Part shown: positions 32,412 to 46,735 of the stretch, piece by piece | Layout of the letters: every line of letters starts with the position of its first letter | How positions within the stretch are numbered: the first letter of the stretch is position 1 | Made by a program: the position numbers and the translations under genes | From: Antedon mediterranea | Lineage: Eukaryota > Echinodermata > Crinoidea > Comatulida > Antedonidae | Reading direction: 5' to 3' | Assembly (NCBI RefSeq): GCF_964355755.1 | Contig: NC_092676.1 | Coordinates: forward strand, 2,278,288-2,338,287 | DNA: 60,000 nt | Notes under the pieces: model-generated | Database searches by the model: none | Told to the model about the DNA's origin: nothing | The model's input: the letters and a program-made list of their open reading frames with translations, nothing else

Positions 32412-35331
32412 CGGAAGCGGTTTCACAAGCCTTTGGGCCTGTGCTGTAGAAATCAGCCATAGGAGTGTCTGACAGAAGCTCATCACTAAAATTTTGTCTT
32501 AAAATTGAAAAAATAACTTCTGGATCATTGGTTGATTTGCATCGAAGACCAACCTTTACAATTGATTTTGCTTTTCCTAGGAGGAGGGACAAAATTTCTT
32601 CCCCGACCTCTTGTATAGGAAGATATTTCTGATATATGATCTTATTTGGTCCTCCCAATCTAAATAGGGTACTTTAGCGGACTCGCCACGAAAGACTGGA
32701 GGTTGCCTTATCTCTTGCTTCATTACTATTTGTGGTTGTATTAGAGGGGCCGTTATGGTGGAAGTTCTATCTGCTCTTAACCTAATATTATCAACATGGG
32801 TTGGTACAGACTGTGGTCCTGGTCTTATCATCCCACGACCCCTTCCTCTCCCTCGGGGAGTCGATACAATTGACATGATATTATATATAGATTGCAATTA
32901 TATTAAATATATAAGAAAATAAAATATATTAAACTTATCAGATTTAAGTTGTACTTGATGTAACTAGTCAATGGCACGTCCGACGGATGAACTAGTAAGC
33001 GTAGCTTGGTTGCAGTAGATTACTTGAACTTCAGTTGGTGATCTCTTCCTCAAAATCCTAGTCACGGCACCAAAGAAGGTTCTTGCTGGTTACACACCAA
33101 ATTCAGGATTTGAGGTGACGTTCACGCAATGAATACTCCGAGACGGTTTTGTTGGCTTTCAAATAGTTTTATTCTCACTGCGGATCACGTGATACTTAAT
33201 TAACCAATAAAATGGCAAAGATATGGTGTGTTATAAACTTTGATGACGTACGAATTGCTGCTTTTCTTCGTGCAGCTTTTAGGCATACCTAGTACTGGAT
33301 TGTGATTCTTCCTCGCCGTCATGCAGTACTTGCTGGTCTACAAAACTTTAGGCTGAGATATCTCAGGAAGTAGACATGGTATCAAGATATTTTTTTTTTA
33401 GCATTTTTATAAATCTTGGATTATGTAGGTTATGTAGTATTTGTGAAAATCTCAATTTTGAAAATTCTGACTTATGTCTGCTTTCCCTTGCATGTGCCAC
33501 ATATCTGAATACGTGAATAGCATACTGTATACAAAATGGTGACTTTAGAATACTGTTTGTAATAACAATGCAATTCAAATTGAAAATCATGTTTTGAAGG
33601 ATTATCTTCATTTATGGGCAATCTCACAGTAACCTAGGCCGCAAGTGTCTCGCAGGGAAAAGACAATTAAACATCAGTTACGAACACGTTTGTATCAGCC
33701 ACTATTTAGATTTTAATTAAAATTTGTATTGAATTACCACATAACATAATACGTACAACTGGTATTTTGATTTAATAAGGAGTGTCAGTGACAAACCAAG
33801 AATAGAAAGGCCACACCCAATATACGAAATATAAAAGAGAGCCAATTGATGCTTCTCGGGCAGCTCTGCCGTATCACCATATACATCCTAGAAAACAAAA
33901 TGCATTTATATTCCTCTGGTATTTTTTACACATAGCTCTAATTATTCAGATAATGAAAGCACTAACCATAAGTAAAGCAAAGTTTGTGAAATGATTGCAT
34001 TTACACGTTGTACTTGTATCATTTGTTGAATCAACCCAGCACCCATTAGTTGACCAACCTCCGATTCCTCCTGAAATTTTGGATTATAAAAGAAAATTGT
34101 TAAAATGAACAACTGATTCCCATCTACAAAACTACCCCAATTTACTTTAAAAAGGTAAACGTATGGATGCTACAGTAGACACATTTTAGTATTTTATGTA
34201 AAAACCTTTACAAAATTGCTATTTTATAACATTACCGTTAGCAGTAAAATTCCAGAATACACATTTTTAAACAAAAAAAACAAAACTGTTATAATTCAAA
34301 GAAACTTTATTATTAGAATAAAAAACTGTCACTATTTTATGCAAGTTTACGTTGTGTTTTATGAATGAAATATAAAAAAGAATGTATACAGTATCTTCAA
34401 CTAATATGCCTATGGCATAAACACAGATTAAAAACTTACGTCTGTTTGTCTGTGAATAAGAGTTATGGAAATTGGAGATAACGGATCTGTCGGAGCCAAG
34501 TCCCCAATTGTAGCCAATATAACAAAACTGTTCAATACGTTTGTTTTAATTGGTTCTTCAAATGTTTCGTAATTAGAAAAAGAAAAGCTGGCACTTCTGA
34601 TCAACAATATTATTATACAAAACTACAAGTTACAATACTAGACTATCATTAAATACTTTTTCAATACATAATAATTATTTTGTTATAAATGATTTTAACT
34701 TCAATTCATTTTAAAAAAAAGAAGATGAAAACGTTCTAATTTACGTAAAAGAACTTTGACAGCACTATGCATCAAAGTAAACTGTGTCTGTAAAGAAACA
34801 AACTGCCATCTTGGTATCGGTCCGATTTGCTCGAACATAGATCTCGGCATAGTAACAGATGTAAAATCACTCACTCAGTAGAACGAATACTGAACGACAC
34901 GTGATACTTAATTAACCAATAAAATGGCAAAGATATGGTGTGTTATAAACTTTGATGACGTACGAATTGCTGCTTTTCTTTGTGCAGCTTTTAGGCATAC
35001 CTAGTACTAGATTGTGATTCTTCCTCGCCGTCATGCAGTACTTGCTGATCTACATCTTCTGCCATTTGACTTGCACTTTCCGTCACGTTCCCCATACCTG
35101 TATACGTCCATCCAAGGTCCTTCGAATGGTAACACATGTAGTTTTTTTTGTTCCATTAGATGTAACTGCATTGATCAGTTCTGTCAGTTCAGACTTGTTA
35201 AGTTTTCTTACCAAACTGTTTATTGCTGATGTTTTGAATCTGTCTGGTCGTCCTTTGCTATAGGAAATTAGATTGTCTACAGCATCCATATTTATATTCT
35301 CTTACAATGTACCTGTAGTTTAAACATAAAC
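32412..35331 (-). repeat. Array unit 9 (short)
   Basis: 2920 bp. Gag 32577-32897 (TCC), GPS 33967-34070, SMAD 35098-35289. Single-base markers (actgccatc for actggcatc, ctcttacaatg for ctctcacaatg) tie it to unit 11. Confidence 0.9.
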
Positions 35332-38110
35332 CGGAAGCGGTTTCACAAGCCTTTGGGCCTGTGCTGTAGAAATCAGCCATAGGAGTGTCTGACAGAAGCT
35401 CATCACTAAAATTTTGTCTTAAAATTGAAAAAATAACTTCTGGATCATTGGTTGATTTGCATCGAAGACCAACCTTTACAATTGATTTTGCTTTTCCTAG
35501 GAGGAGGGACAAAATTTCTTCCCCGACCTCTTGTATAGGAAGATATTTCTGATATATGATCTTATTTGGTCCTCCCAATCTAAATAGGGTACTTTAGCGG
35601 ACTCGCCACGAAAGACTGGAGGTTGCCTTATCTCTTGCTTCATTACTATTTGTGGTTGTATTAGAGGGGCCGTTATGGTCTAAGTTCTATCTGCTCTTAA
35701 CCTAATATTATCAACATGGGTTGGTACAGACTGTGGTCCTGGTCTTATCATCCCACGACCCCTTCCTCTCCCTCGGGGAGTCGATACAATTGATATGATA
35801 ATATTATATACAGATTGCAATTATATTAAATATATAAAAAATTAAAATATATTAAACTTATCAGATTTAAGTTGTACTTGATGTAACTAGTCAATGGCAC
35901 GTCCGACGGATGAACTATTAAGCGTAGCTTGGTTGCAGTAGATTACTTGAACTTCAGTTGGTGATCTCTTCCTCAAAATCCTGGTCACGGCACCAAAGAA
36001 TGTAACCGGTTCTTGCTGGTTACACACCAAATTCAGGATTTGAGGTGACGTTCACGCAATGAATACTCCGAGACGGTTTTGTTGGCTTTCAAATAGTTTT
36101 ATTCTCACTGCGGATCACGTGATAATTAACCAATAAAATGGCAAAGATATGGTGTGTTATAAACTTTGATGACGTACGAATTGCTGCTTTTCTTTGTGCA
36201 GTTTTTAGGCATACTGTACCTGGTACTGGATTGTGATTCTTTCTCGCCGTCATGCAGTACTTTCTGGTCTACATCTTCTGCCATTTGACTTGCACTTTCC
36301 ATCACGTTCCCCATAACCTGTCTGCTAGAATCTTTATAAACAGCAATATTGTTTGCCAAGTTTTCCATTACCGTAACGACAATCTCGAAGTCATCGGTCG
36401 TGAAGTCGCCAGCAGAGGACGTCTTATCCATCAGCATAGTAGAAAGTGGCAATGCACTTTCTGAAAAAAAGTACAATAATGACCAATACATAACAGGCAC
36501 ACAACTGAAAGTTGTTTGAAAACAATGTTTTAGGATAAAAACTTTCCCGTTGGCGCAATATATGCTATGCCACACCCATCGATTAACGTTGATCACCTTT
36601 GTACATATTGGCAGCTGCTTCAATATTTCTTTGTCGATACAAATTATCTGGTGTTATGAAAGTTAGGCGCGGGATCCATCATCCGATTGTATGTATTTCT
36701 GATATATTTCTTATTAATTTAAAAAATATTCATAATATCCATATTATTTTCAATGTGCACGTTTGACTTCCTGCAGTGACCTCTGTTGACACCAAAGCCT
36801 GAAAATTGCGTGTCAAGACGCTTTCGTAAGAGAATTTGGTACGATTTAAATTTGGAAAACATCTTTAATTTATTTTGAAAGAATTAAATATAGAAATAGA
36901 TATATTGGTCACAAAAAAAGGAGAAGAAAGTGTGTCTTGATTGAAAAGCAGAGGAAGAAAACTAAAAGAATGTAAACGATAACGAAATACTGTCTACTGT
37001 AGATGTTTTCAGCTAATGACGACATGGACACAATACAAAAACGAGAAGTAAGAAAATAATTCTAAAAGAATTATAATATAGGTTAATTGATTTATTTTAT
37101 TTATTTTATTCATTTCGGCAATAAACATAAAATAATAATTACAAAAAAAACATAAAAATATATATATATATATGAAAAACAAGACACGAGGCCGAGGAAA
37201 GACAAAAGCATTAAACAAACGCTGTCACCGGTAAGGTGTGTCTCTCCTACACATAAATAACAAATAACAAGAATATATACAAATATAGTAGACATATCAT
37301 TTCATTTAAAAATTTAAAAAGTTTCTCTCCGAGATTTAAAATATAGCTTTAGAGATAATTTAAAATTAATAAAAGAACCATTAACAAAAACATCACGAAT
37401 CAGATTGGGTATGGAATTCCAAGTTCTAGTGAATCTGGTCGGGATGCAAAATGATAGATGTATATTTAAACATTGGTATTGGTAGTACGTCATAGTTGTA
37501 TTTTTACCATTTTCTTGTTGAAAAGTTGCCTGGGTTGTATGGACATTCAACTTTTGCTGTGGTTTTTCCTTCAGTTTGTAGCCAAACAAATGTGCCCTGG
37601 AGATCTGTCAACGTTTCACCTCGACTTGTCTGCACTGTCTCTTGTCCAGATGTTTCATTTAAGAAATGAGTTGTTGAATTCTGAACAAGTGATGTGGTCA
37701 TTAAAGTTGTTGATGGAGTCGTATTAGTGAGAGTAGTTGACAATGCTGGTTCTGTAGTTTCTGCCCCAGGATGGGTAGAAGGTGGCTGTGTGTGGTATCA
37801 TTACTTTCTTCTTCATCACTGTAGGCATTTAAATAGCATAATTAATAAATTATTTATAAATTGAATACCTGTATACTGTACGTCCATCCAAGGTCCTTCG
37901 AATGGTAACAAATTAATTTTTTTTTTTAGTGCCATTTGAAATAACTGCATTTATCAGTTCTGTCAGTTCGGAGTTTTCAAGTTTTTTGACCAAACTGTTG
38001 ATGGCAGAGGTTTTGAATCCGTCTGGTCCTCCTTGGCTATGGCAAATTAGATTGTCTACAGCATCCATATTTATATTCTCTCACAATGTACCTGTAGTTT
38101 AAACATAAAC
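35332..38110 (-). repeat. Array unit 10 (medium)
   Basis: 2779 bp. Gag with TAG and start loss, tgtaacc present (36000-36006). The LTR junction runs straight into the GAIN-A exon (36220-36460), then the LINE 3' end, HRM (37508-37818) and SMAD (37869-38068). TM1, GPS and GAIN-B are absent, removed between the two 157-bp segments. Confidence 0.9.
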
Positions 38111-41030
38111 CGGAAGCGGTTTCACAAGCCTTTGGGCCTGTGCTGTAGAAATCAGCCATAGGAGTGTCTGACAGAAGCTCATCACTAAAATTTTGTCTTA
38201 AAATTGAAAAAATAACTTCTGGATCATTGGTTGATTTGCATCGAAGACCAACCTTTACAATTGATTTTGCTTTTCCTAGGAGGAGGGACAAAATTTCTTC
38301 CCCGACCTCTTGTATAGGAAGATATTTCTGATATATGATCTTATTTGGTCCTCCCAATCTAAATAGGGTACTTTAGCGGACTCGCCACGAAAGACTGGAG
38401 GTTGCCTTATCTCTTGCTTCATTACTATTTGTGGTTGTATTAGAGGGGCCGTTATGGTGGAAGTTCTATCTGCTCTTAACCTAATATTATCAACATGGGT
38501 TGGTACAGACTGTGGTCCTGGTCTTATCATCCCACGACCCCTTCCTCTCCCTCGGGGAGTCGATACAATTGACATGATATTATATATAGATTGCAATTAT
38601 ATTAAATATATAAGAAAATAAAATATATTAAACTTATCAGATTTAAGTTGTACTTGATGTAACTAGTCAATGGCACGTCCGACGGATGAACTAGTAAGCG
38701 TAGCTTGGTTGCAGTAGATTACTTGAACTTCAGTTGGTGATCTCTTCCTCAAAATCCTAGTCACGGCACCAAAGAAGGTTCTTGCTGGTTACACACCAAA
38801 TTCAGGATTTGAGGTGACGTTCACGCAATGAATACTCCGAGACGGTTTTGTTGGCTTTCAAATAGTTTTATTCTCACTGCGGATCACGTGATACTTAATT
38901 AACCAATAAAATGGCAAAGATATGGTGTGTTATAAACTTTGATGACGTACGAATTGCTGCTTTTCTTCGTGCAGCTTTTAGGCATACCTAGTACTGGATT
39001 GTGATTCTTCCTCGCCGTCATGCAGTACTTGCTGGTCTACAAAACTTTAGGCTGAGATATCTCAGGAAGTAGACATGGTATCAAGATATTTTTTTTTTAG
39101 CATTTTTATAAATCTTGGATTATGTAGGTTATGTAGTATTTGTGAAAATCTCAATTTTGAAAATTCCGACTTATGTCTGCTTTCCCTTGCATGTGCCACA
39201 TATCTGAATACGTGAATAGCATACTGTATACAAAATGGTGACTTTAGAATACTGTTTGTAATAACAATGCAATTCAAATTGAAAATCATGTTTTGAAGGA
39301 TTATCTTCATTTATGGGCAATCTCACAGTAACCTAGGCCGCAAGTGTCTCGCAGGGAAAAGACAATTAAACATCAGTTACGAACACGTTTGTATCAGCCA
39401 CTATTTAGATTTTAATTAAAATTTGTATTGAATTACCACATAACATAATACGTACAACTGGTATTTTGATTTAATAAGGAGTGTCAGTGACAAACCAAGA
39501 ATAGAAAGGCCACACCCAATATACGAAATATAAAAGAGAGCCAATTGATGCTTCTCGGGCAGCTCTGCCGTATCACCATATACATCCTAGAAAACAAAAT
39601 GCATTTATATTCCTCTGGTATTTTTTACACATAGCTCTAATTATTCAGATAATGAAAGCACTAACCATAAGTAAAGCAAAGTTTGTGAAATGATTGCATT
39701 TACACGTTGTACTTGTATCATTTGTTGAATCAACCCAGCACCCATTAGTTGACCAACCTCCGATTCCTCCTGAAATTTTGGATTATAAAAGAAAATTGTT
39801 AAAATGAACAACTGATTCCCATCTACAAAACTACCCCAATTTACTTTAAAAAGGTAAACGTATGGATGCTACAGTAGACACATTTTAGTATTTTATGTAA
39901 AAACCTTTACAAAATTGCTATTTTATAACATTACCGTTAGCAGTAAAATTCCAGAATACACATTTTTAAACAAAAAAAACAAAACTGTTATAATTCAAAG
40001 AAACTTTATTATTAGAATAAAAAACTGTCACTATTTTATGCAAGTTTACGTTGTGTTTTATGAATGAAATATAAAAAAGAATGTATACAGTATCTTCAAC
40101 TAATATGCCTATGGCATAAACACAGATTAAAAACTTACGTCTGTTTGTCTGTGAATAAGAGTTATGGAAATTGGAGATAACGGATCTGTCGGAGCCAAGT
40201 CCCCAATTGTAGCCAATATAACAAAACTGTTCAATACGTTTGTTTTAATTGGTTCTTCAAATGTTTCGTAATTAGAAAAAGAAAAGCTGGCACTTCTGAT
40301 CAACAATATTATTATACAAAACTACAAGTTACAATACTAGACTATCATTAAATACTTTTTCAATACATAATAATTATTTTGTTATAAATGATTTTAACTT
40401 CAATTCATTTTAAAAAAAAGAAGATGAAAACGTTCTAATTTACGTAAAAGAACTTTGACAGCACTATGCATCAAAGTAAACTGTGTCTGTAAAGAAACAA
40501 ACTGCCATCTTGGTATCTGTCCGATTTGCTCGAACATAGATCTCGGCATAGTAACAGATGTAAAATCACTCACTCAGTAGAACGAATACTGAACGACACG
40601 TGATACTTAATTAACCAATAAAATGGCAAAGATATGGTGTGTTATAAACTTTGATGACGTACGAATTGCTGCTTTTCTTTGTGCAGCTTTTAGGCATACC
40701 TAGTACTGGATTGTGATTCTTCCTCGCCGTCATGCAGTACTTGCTGATCTACATCTTCTGCCATTTGACTTGCACTTTCCGTCACGTTCCCCATACCTGT
40801 ATACGTCCATCCAAGGTCCTTCGAATGGTAACACATGTAGTTTTTTTTGTTCCATTAGATGTAACTGCATTGATCAGTTCTGTCAGTTCAGACTTGTTAA
40901 GTTTTCTTACCAAACTGTTTATTGCTGATGTTTTGAATCTGTCTGGTCGTCCTTTGCTATAGGAAATTAGATTGTCTACAGCATCCATATTTATATTCTC
41001 TTACAATGTACCTGTAGTTTAAACATAAAC
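38111..41030 (-). repeat. Array unit 11 (short)
   Basis: 2920 bp; Gag 38276-38596 (TCC), tgtaacc deleted, GPS 39666-39769, SMAD 40797-40988. Confidence 0.9.
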
Positions 41031-43956
41031 CGGAAGCGGTTTCACAAGCCTTTGGGCCTGTGCTGTAGAAATCAGCCATAGGAGTGTCTGACAGAAGCTC
41101 ATCACTAAAATTTTGTCTTAAAATTGAAAAAATAACTTCTGGATCATTGGTTGATTTGCATCGAAGACCAACCTTTACAATTGATTTTGCTTTTCCTAGG
41201 AGGAGGGACAAAATTTCTTCCCCGACCTCTTGTATAGGAAGATATTTCTGATATATGATCTTATTTGGTCCTCCCAATCTAAATAGGGTACTTTAGCGGA
41301 CTCGCCACGAAAGACTGGAGGTTGCCTTATCTCTTGCTTCATTACTATTTGTGGTTGTATTAGAGGGGCCGTTATGGTCTAAGTTCTATCTGCTCTTAAC
41401 CTAATATTATCAACATGGGTTGGTACAGACTGTGGTCCTGGTCTTATCATCCCACGACCCCTTCCTCTCCCTCGGGGAGTCGATACAATTGATATGATAA
41501 TATTATATACAGATTGCAATTATATTAAATATATAAAAAATTAAAATATATTAAACTTATCAGATTTAAGTTGTACTTGATGTAACTAGTCAATGGCACG
41601 TCCGACGGATGAACTATTAAGCGTAGCTTGGTTGCAGTAGATTACTTGAACTTCAGTTGGTGATCTCTTCCTCAAAATCCTGGTCACGGCACCAAAGAAT
41701 GTAACCGGTTCTTGCTGGTTACACACCAAATTCAGGATTTGAGGTGACGTTCACGCAATGAATACTCCGAGACGGTTTTGTTGGCTTTCAAATAGTTTTA
41801 TTCTCACTGCGGATCATGTGATAATTAACCAATAAAATGGCAAAGATATGGTGTGTTATAAACTTTGATGACGTACGAATTGCTGCTTTTCTTCGTGCAG
41901 CTTTTAGGCATACCTAGTACTGGATTGTGATTCTTCCTCGCCGTCATGCAGTACTTGCTGGTCTACAAAACTTTAGGCTGAGATATCTCAGGAAGTAGAC
42001 ATGGTATCAAGATATTTTTTTTTTAGCATTTTTATAAATCTTGGATTATGTAGGTTATGTAGTATTTGTGAAAATCTCAATTTTGAAAATTCCGACTTAT
42101 GTCTGCTTTCCCTTGCATGTGCCACATATCTGAATACGTGAATAGCATACTGTATACAAAATGGTGACTTTAGAATACTGTTTGTAATAACAATGCAATT
42201 CAAATTGAAAATCATGTTTTGAAGGATTATCTTCATTTATGGGCAATCTCACAGTAACCTAGGCCGCAAGTGTCTCGCAGGGAAAAGACAATTAAACATC
42301 AGTTACGAACACGTTTGTATCAGCCACTATTTAGATTTTAATTAAAATTTGTATTGAATTACCACATAACATAATACGTACAACTGGTATTTTGATTTAA
42401 TAAGGAGTGTCAGTGACAAACCAAGAATAGAAAGGCCACACCCAATATACGAAATATAAAAGAGAGCCAATTGATGCTTCTCGGGCAGCTCTGCCGTATC
42501 ACCATATACATCCTAGAAAACAAAATGCATTTATATTCCTCTGGTATTTTTTACACATAGCTCTAATTATTCAGATAATGAAAGCACTAACCATAAGTAA
42601 AGCAAAGTTTGTGAAATGATTGCATTTACACGTTGTACTTGTATCATTTGTTGAATCAACCCAGCACCCATTAGTTGACCAACCTCCGATTCCTCCTGAA
42701 ATTTTGGATTATAAAAGAAAATTGTTAAAATGAACAACTGATTCCCATCTACAAAACTACCCCAATTTACTTTAAAAAGGTAAACGTATGGATGCTACAG
42801 TAGACACATTTTAGTATTTTATGTAAAAACCTTTACAAAATTGCTATTTTATAACATTACCGTTAGCAGTAAAATTCCAGAATACACATTTTTAAACAAA
42901 AAAAACAAAACTGTTATAATTCAAAGAAACTTTATTATTAGAATAAAAAACTGTCACTATTTTATGCAAGTTTACGTTGTGTTTTATGAATGAAATATAA
43001 AAAAGAATGTATACAGTATCTTCAACTAATATGCCTATGGCATAAACACAGATTAAAAACTTACGTCTGTTTGTCTGTGAATAAGAGTTATGGAAATTGG
43101 AGATAACGGATCTGTCGGAGCCAAGTCCCCAATTGTAGCCAATATAACAAAACTGTTCAATACGTTTGTTTTAATTGGTTCTTCAAATGTTTCGTAATTA
43201 GAAAAAGAAAAGCTGGCACTTCTGATCAACAATATTATTATACAAAACTACAAGTTACAATACTAGACTATCATTAAATACTTTTTCAATACATAATAAT
43301 TATTTTGTTATAAATGATTTTAACTTCAATTCATTTTTAAAAAAAGAAGATGAAAACGTTCTAATTTACGTAAAAGAACTTTGACAGCACTATGCATCAA
43401 AGTAAACTGTGTCTGTAAAGAAACAAACTGCCATCTTGGTATCGGTCCGATTTGCTCGAACATAGATCTCGGCATAGTAACAGATGTAAAATCACTCACT
43501 CAGTAGAACGAATACTGAACGACACGTGATACTTAATTAACCAATAAAATGGCAAAGATATGGTGTGTTATAAACTTTGATGACGTACGAATTGCTGCTT
43601 TTCTTTGTGCAGCTTTTAGGCATACCTAGTACTAGATTGTGATTCTTCCTCGCCGTCATGCAGTACTTGCTGATCTACATCTTCTGCCATTTGACTTGCA
43701 CTTTCCGTCACGTTCCCCATACCTGTATACGTCCATCCAAGGTCCTTCGAATGGTAACACATGTAGTTTTTTTTGTTCCATTAGATGTAACTGCATTGAT
43801 CAGTTCTGTCAGTTCAGACTTGTTAAGTTTTCTTACCAAACTGTTTATTGCTGATGTTTTGAATCTGTCTGGTCGTCCTTTGCTATAGGAAATTAGATTG
43901 TCTACAGCATCCATATTTATATTCTCTCACAATGTACCTGTAGTTTAAACATAAAC
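41031..43956 (-). repeat. Array unit 12 (short, mosaic)
   Basis: 2926 bp. The Gag/LTR half is of the medium-unit type (TAG, start loss, tgtaacc present, gataattaacc), while the other half is short type (82-codon ORF 41988-42236, GPS 42592-42695, SMAD 43723-43914). The switch lies inside the 157-bp segment (about 41820-41950). Confidence 0.9.
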
Positions 43957-46735
43957 CGGAAGCGGTTTCACAAGCCTTTGGGCCTGTGCTGTAGAAATCA
44001 GCCATAGGAGTGTCTGACAGAAGCTCATCACTAAAATTTTGTCTTAAAATTGAAAAAATAACTTCTGGATCATTGGTTGATTTGCATCGAAGACCAACCT
44101 TTACAATTGATTTTGCTTTTCCTAGGAGGAGGGACAAAATTTCTTCCCCGACCTCTTGTATAGGAAGATATTTCTGATATATGATCTTATTTGGTCCTCC
44201 CAATCTAAATAGGGTACTTTAGCGGACTCGCCACGAAAGACTGGAGGTTGCCTTATCTCTTGCTTCATTACTATTTGTGGTTGTATTAGAGGGGCCGTTA
44301 TGGTCTAAGTTCTATCTGCTCTTAACCTAATATTATCAACATGGGTTGGTACAGACTGTGGTCCTGGTCTTATCATCCCACGACCCCTTCCTCTCCCTCG
44401 GGGAGTCGATACAATTGATATGATAATATTATATACAGATTGCAATTATATTAAATATATAAAAAATTAAAATATATTAAACTTATCAGATTTAAGTTGT
44501 ACTTGATGTAACTAGTCAATGGCACGTCCGACGGATGAACTATTAAGCGTAGCTTGGTTGCAGTAGATTACTTGAACTTCAGTTGGTGATCTCTTCCTCA
44601 AAATCCTGGTCACGGCACCAAAGAATGTAACCGGTTCTTGCTGGTTACACACCAAATTCAGGATTTGAGGTGACGTTCACGCAATGAATACTCCGAGACG
44701 GTTTTGTTGGCTTTCAAATAGTTTTATTCTCACTGCGGATCACGTGATAATTAACCAATAAAATGGCAAAGATATGGTGTGTTATAAACTTTGATGACGT
44801 ACGAATTGCTGCTTTTCTTTGTGCAGTTTTTAGGCATACTGTACCTGGTACTGGATTGTGATTCTTTCTCGCCGTCATGCAGTACTTTCTGGTCTACATC
44901 TTCTGCCATTTGACTTGCACTTTCCATCACTTTCCCCATAACCTGTCTGCTAGAATCTTTATAAACAGCAATATTGTTTGCCAAGTTTTCCATTACCGTA
45001 ACGACAATCTCGAAGTCATCGGTCGTGAAGTCGCCAGCAGAGGACGTCTTATCCATCAGCATAGTAGAAAGTGGCAATGCACTTTCTGAAAAAAAGTACA
45101 ATAATGACCAATACATAACAGGCACACAACTGAAAGTTGTTTGAAAACAATGTTTTAGGATAAAAACTTTCCCGTTGGCGCAATATATGCTATGCCACAC
45201 CCATCGATTAACGTTGATCACCTTTGTACATATTGGCAGCTGCTTCAATATTTCTTTGTCGATACAAATTATCTGGTGTTATGAAAGTTAGGCGCGGGAT
45301 CCATCATCCGATTGTATGTATTTCTGATATATTTCTTATTAATTTAAAAAATATTCATAATATCCATATTATTTTCAATGTGCACGTTTGACTTCCTGCA
45401 GTGACCTCTGTTGACACCAAAGCCTAAAAATTGCGTGTCAAGACGCTTTCGTAAGAGAATTTGGTACGATTTAAATTTGGAAAACATCTTTAATTTATTT
45501 TGAAAGAATTAAATATAGAAATAGATATATTGGTCACAAAAAAAGGAGAAGAAAGTGTGTCTTGATTGAAAAGCAGAGGAAGAAAACTAAAAGAATGTAA
45601 ACGATAACGAAATACTGTCTACTGTAGATGTTTTCAGCTAATGACGACATGGACACAATACAAAAACGAGAAGTAAGAAAATAATTCTAAAAGAATTATA
45701 ATATAGGTTAATTGATTTATTTTATTTATTTTATTCATTTCGGCAATAAACATAAAATAATAATTACAAAAAAAACATAAAAATATATATATATATATGA
45801 AAAACAAGACACGAGGCCGAGGAAAGACAAAAGCATTAAACAAACGCTGTCACCGGTAAGGTGTGTCTCTCCAACACATAAATAACAAATAACAAGAATA
45901 TATACAAATATAGTAGACATATCATTTCATTTAAAAATTTAAAAAGTTTCTCTCCGAGATTTAAAATATAGCTTTAGAGATAATTTAAAATTAATAAAAG
46001 AACCATTAACAAAAACATCACGAATCAGATTGGGTATGGAATTCCAAGTTCTAGTGAATCTGGTCGGGATGCAAAATGATAGATGTATATTTAAACATTG
46101 GTATTGGTAGTACGTCATAGTTGTATTTTTACCATTTTCTTGTTGAAAAGTTGCCTGGGTTGTATGGACATTCAACTTTTGCTGTGGTTTTTCCTTCAGT
46201 TTGTAGCCAAACAAATGTGCCCTGGAGATCTGTCAACGTTTCACCTCGACTTGTCTGCACTGTCTCTTGTCCAGATGTTTCATTTAAGAAATGAGTTGTT
46301 GAATTCTGAACAAGTGATGTGGTCATTAAAGTTGTTGATGGAGTCGTATTAGTGAGAGTAGTTGACAATGCTGGTTCTGTAGTTTCTGCCCCAGGATGGG
46401 TAGAAGGTGGCTGTGTGTGGTATCATTACTTTCTTCTTCATCACTGTAGGCATTTAAATAGCATAATTAATAAATTATTTATAAATTGAATACCTGTATA
46501 CTGTACGTCCATCCAAGGTCCTTCGAATGGTAACAAATTAATTTTTTTTTTTAGTGCCATTTGAAATAACTGCATTTATCAGTTCTGTCAGTTCGGAGTT
46601 TTCAAGTTTTTTGACCAAACTGTTGATGGCAGAGGTTTTGAATCCGTCTGGTCCTCCTTGGCTATGGCAAATTAGATTGTCTACAGCATCCATATTTATA
46701 TTCTCTCACAATGTACCTGTAGTTTAAACATAAAC
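43957..46735 (-). repeat. Array unit 13 (medium)
   Basis: 2779 bp, 8,625 bp from unit 10 in every component; one Asn to Lys change in GAIN-A (VMGK). GAIN-A 44845-45085, HRM 46133-46443, SMAD 46494-46693. Confidence 0.9.
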
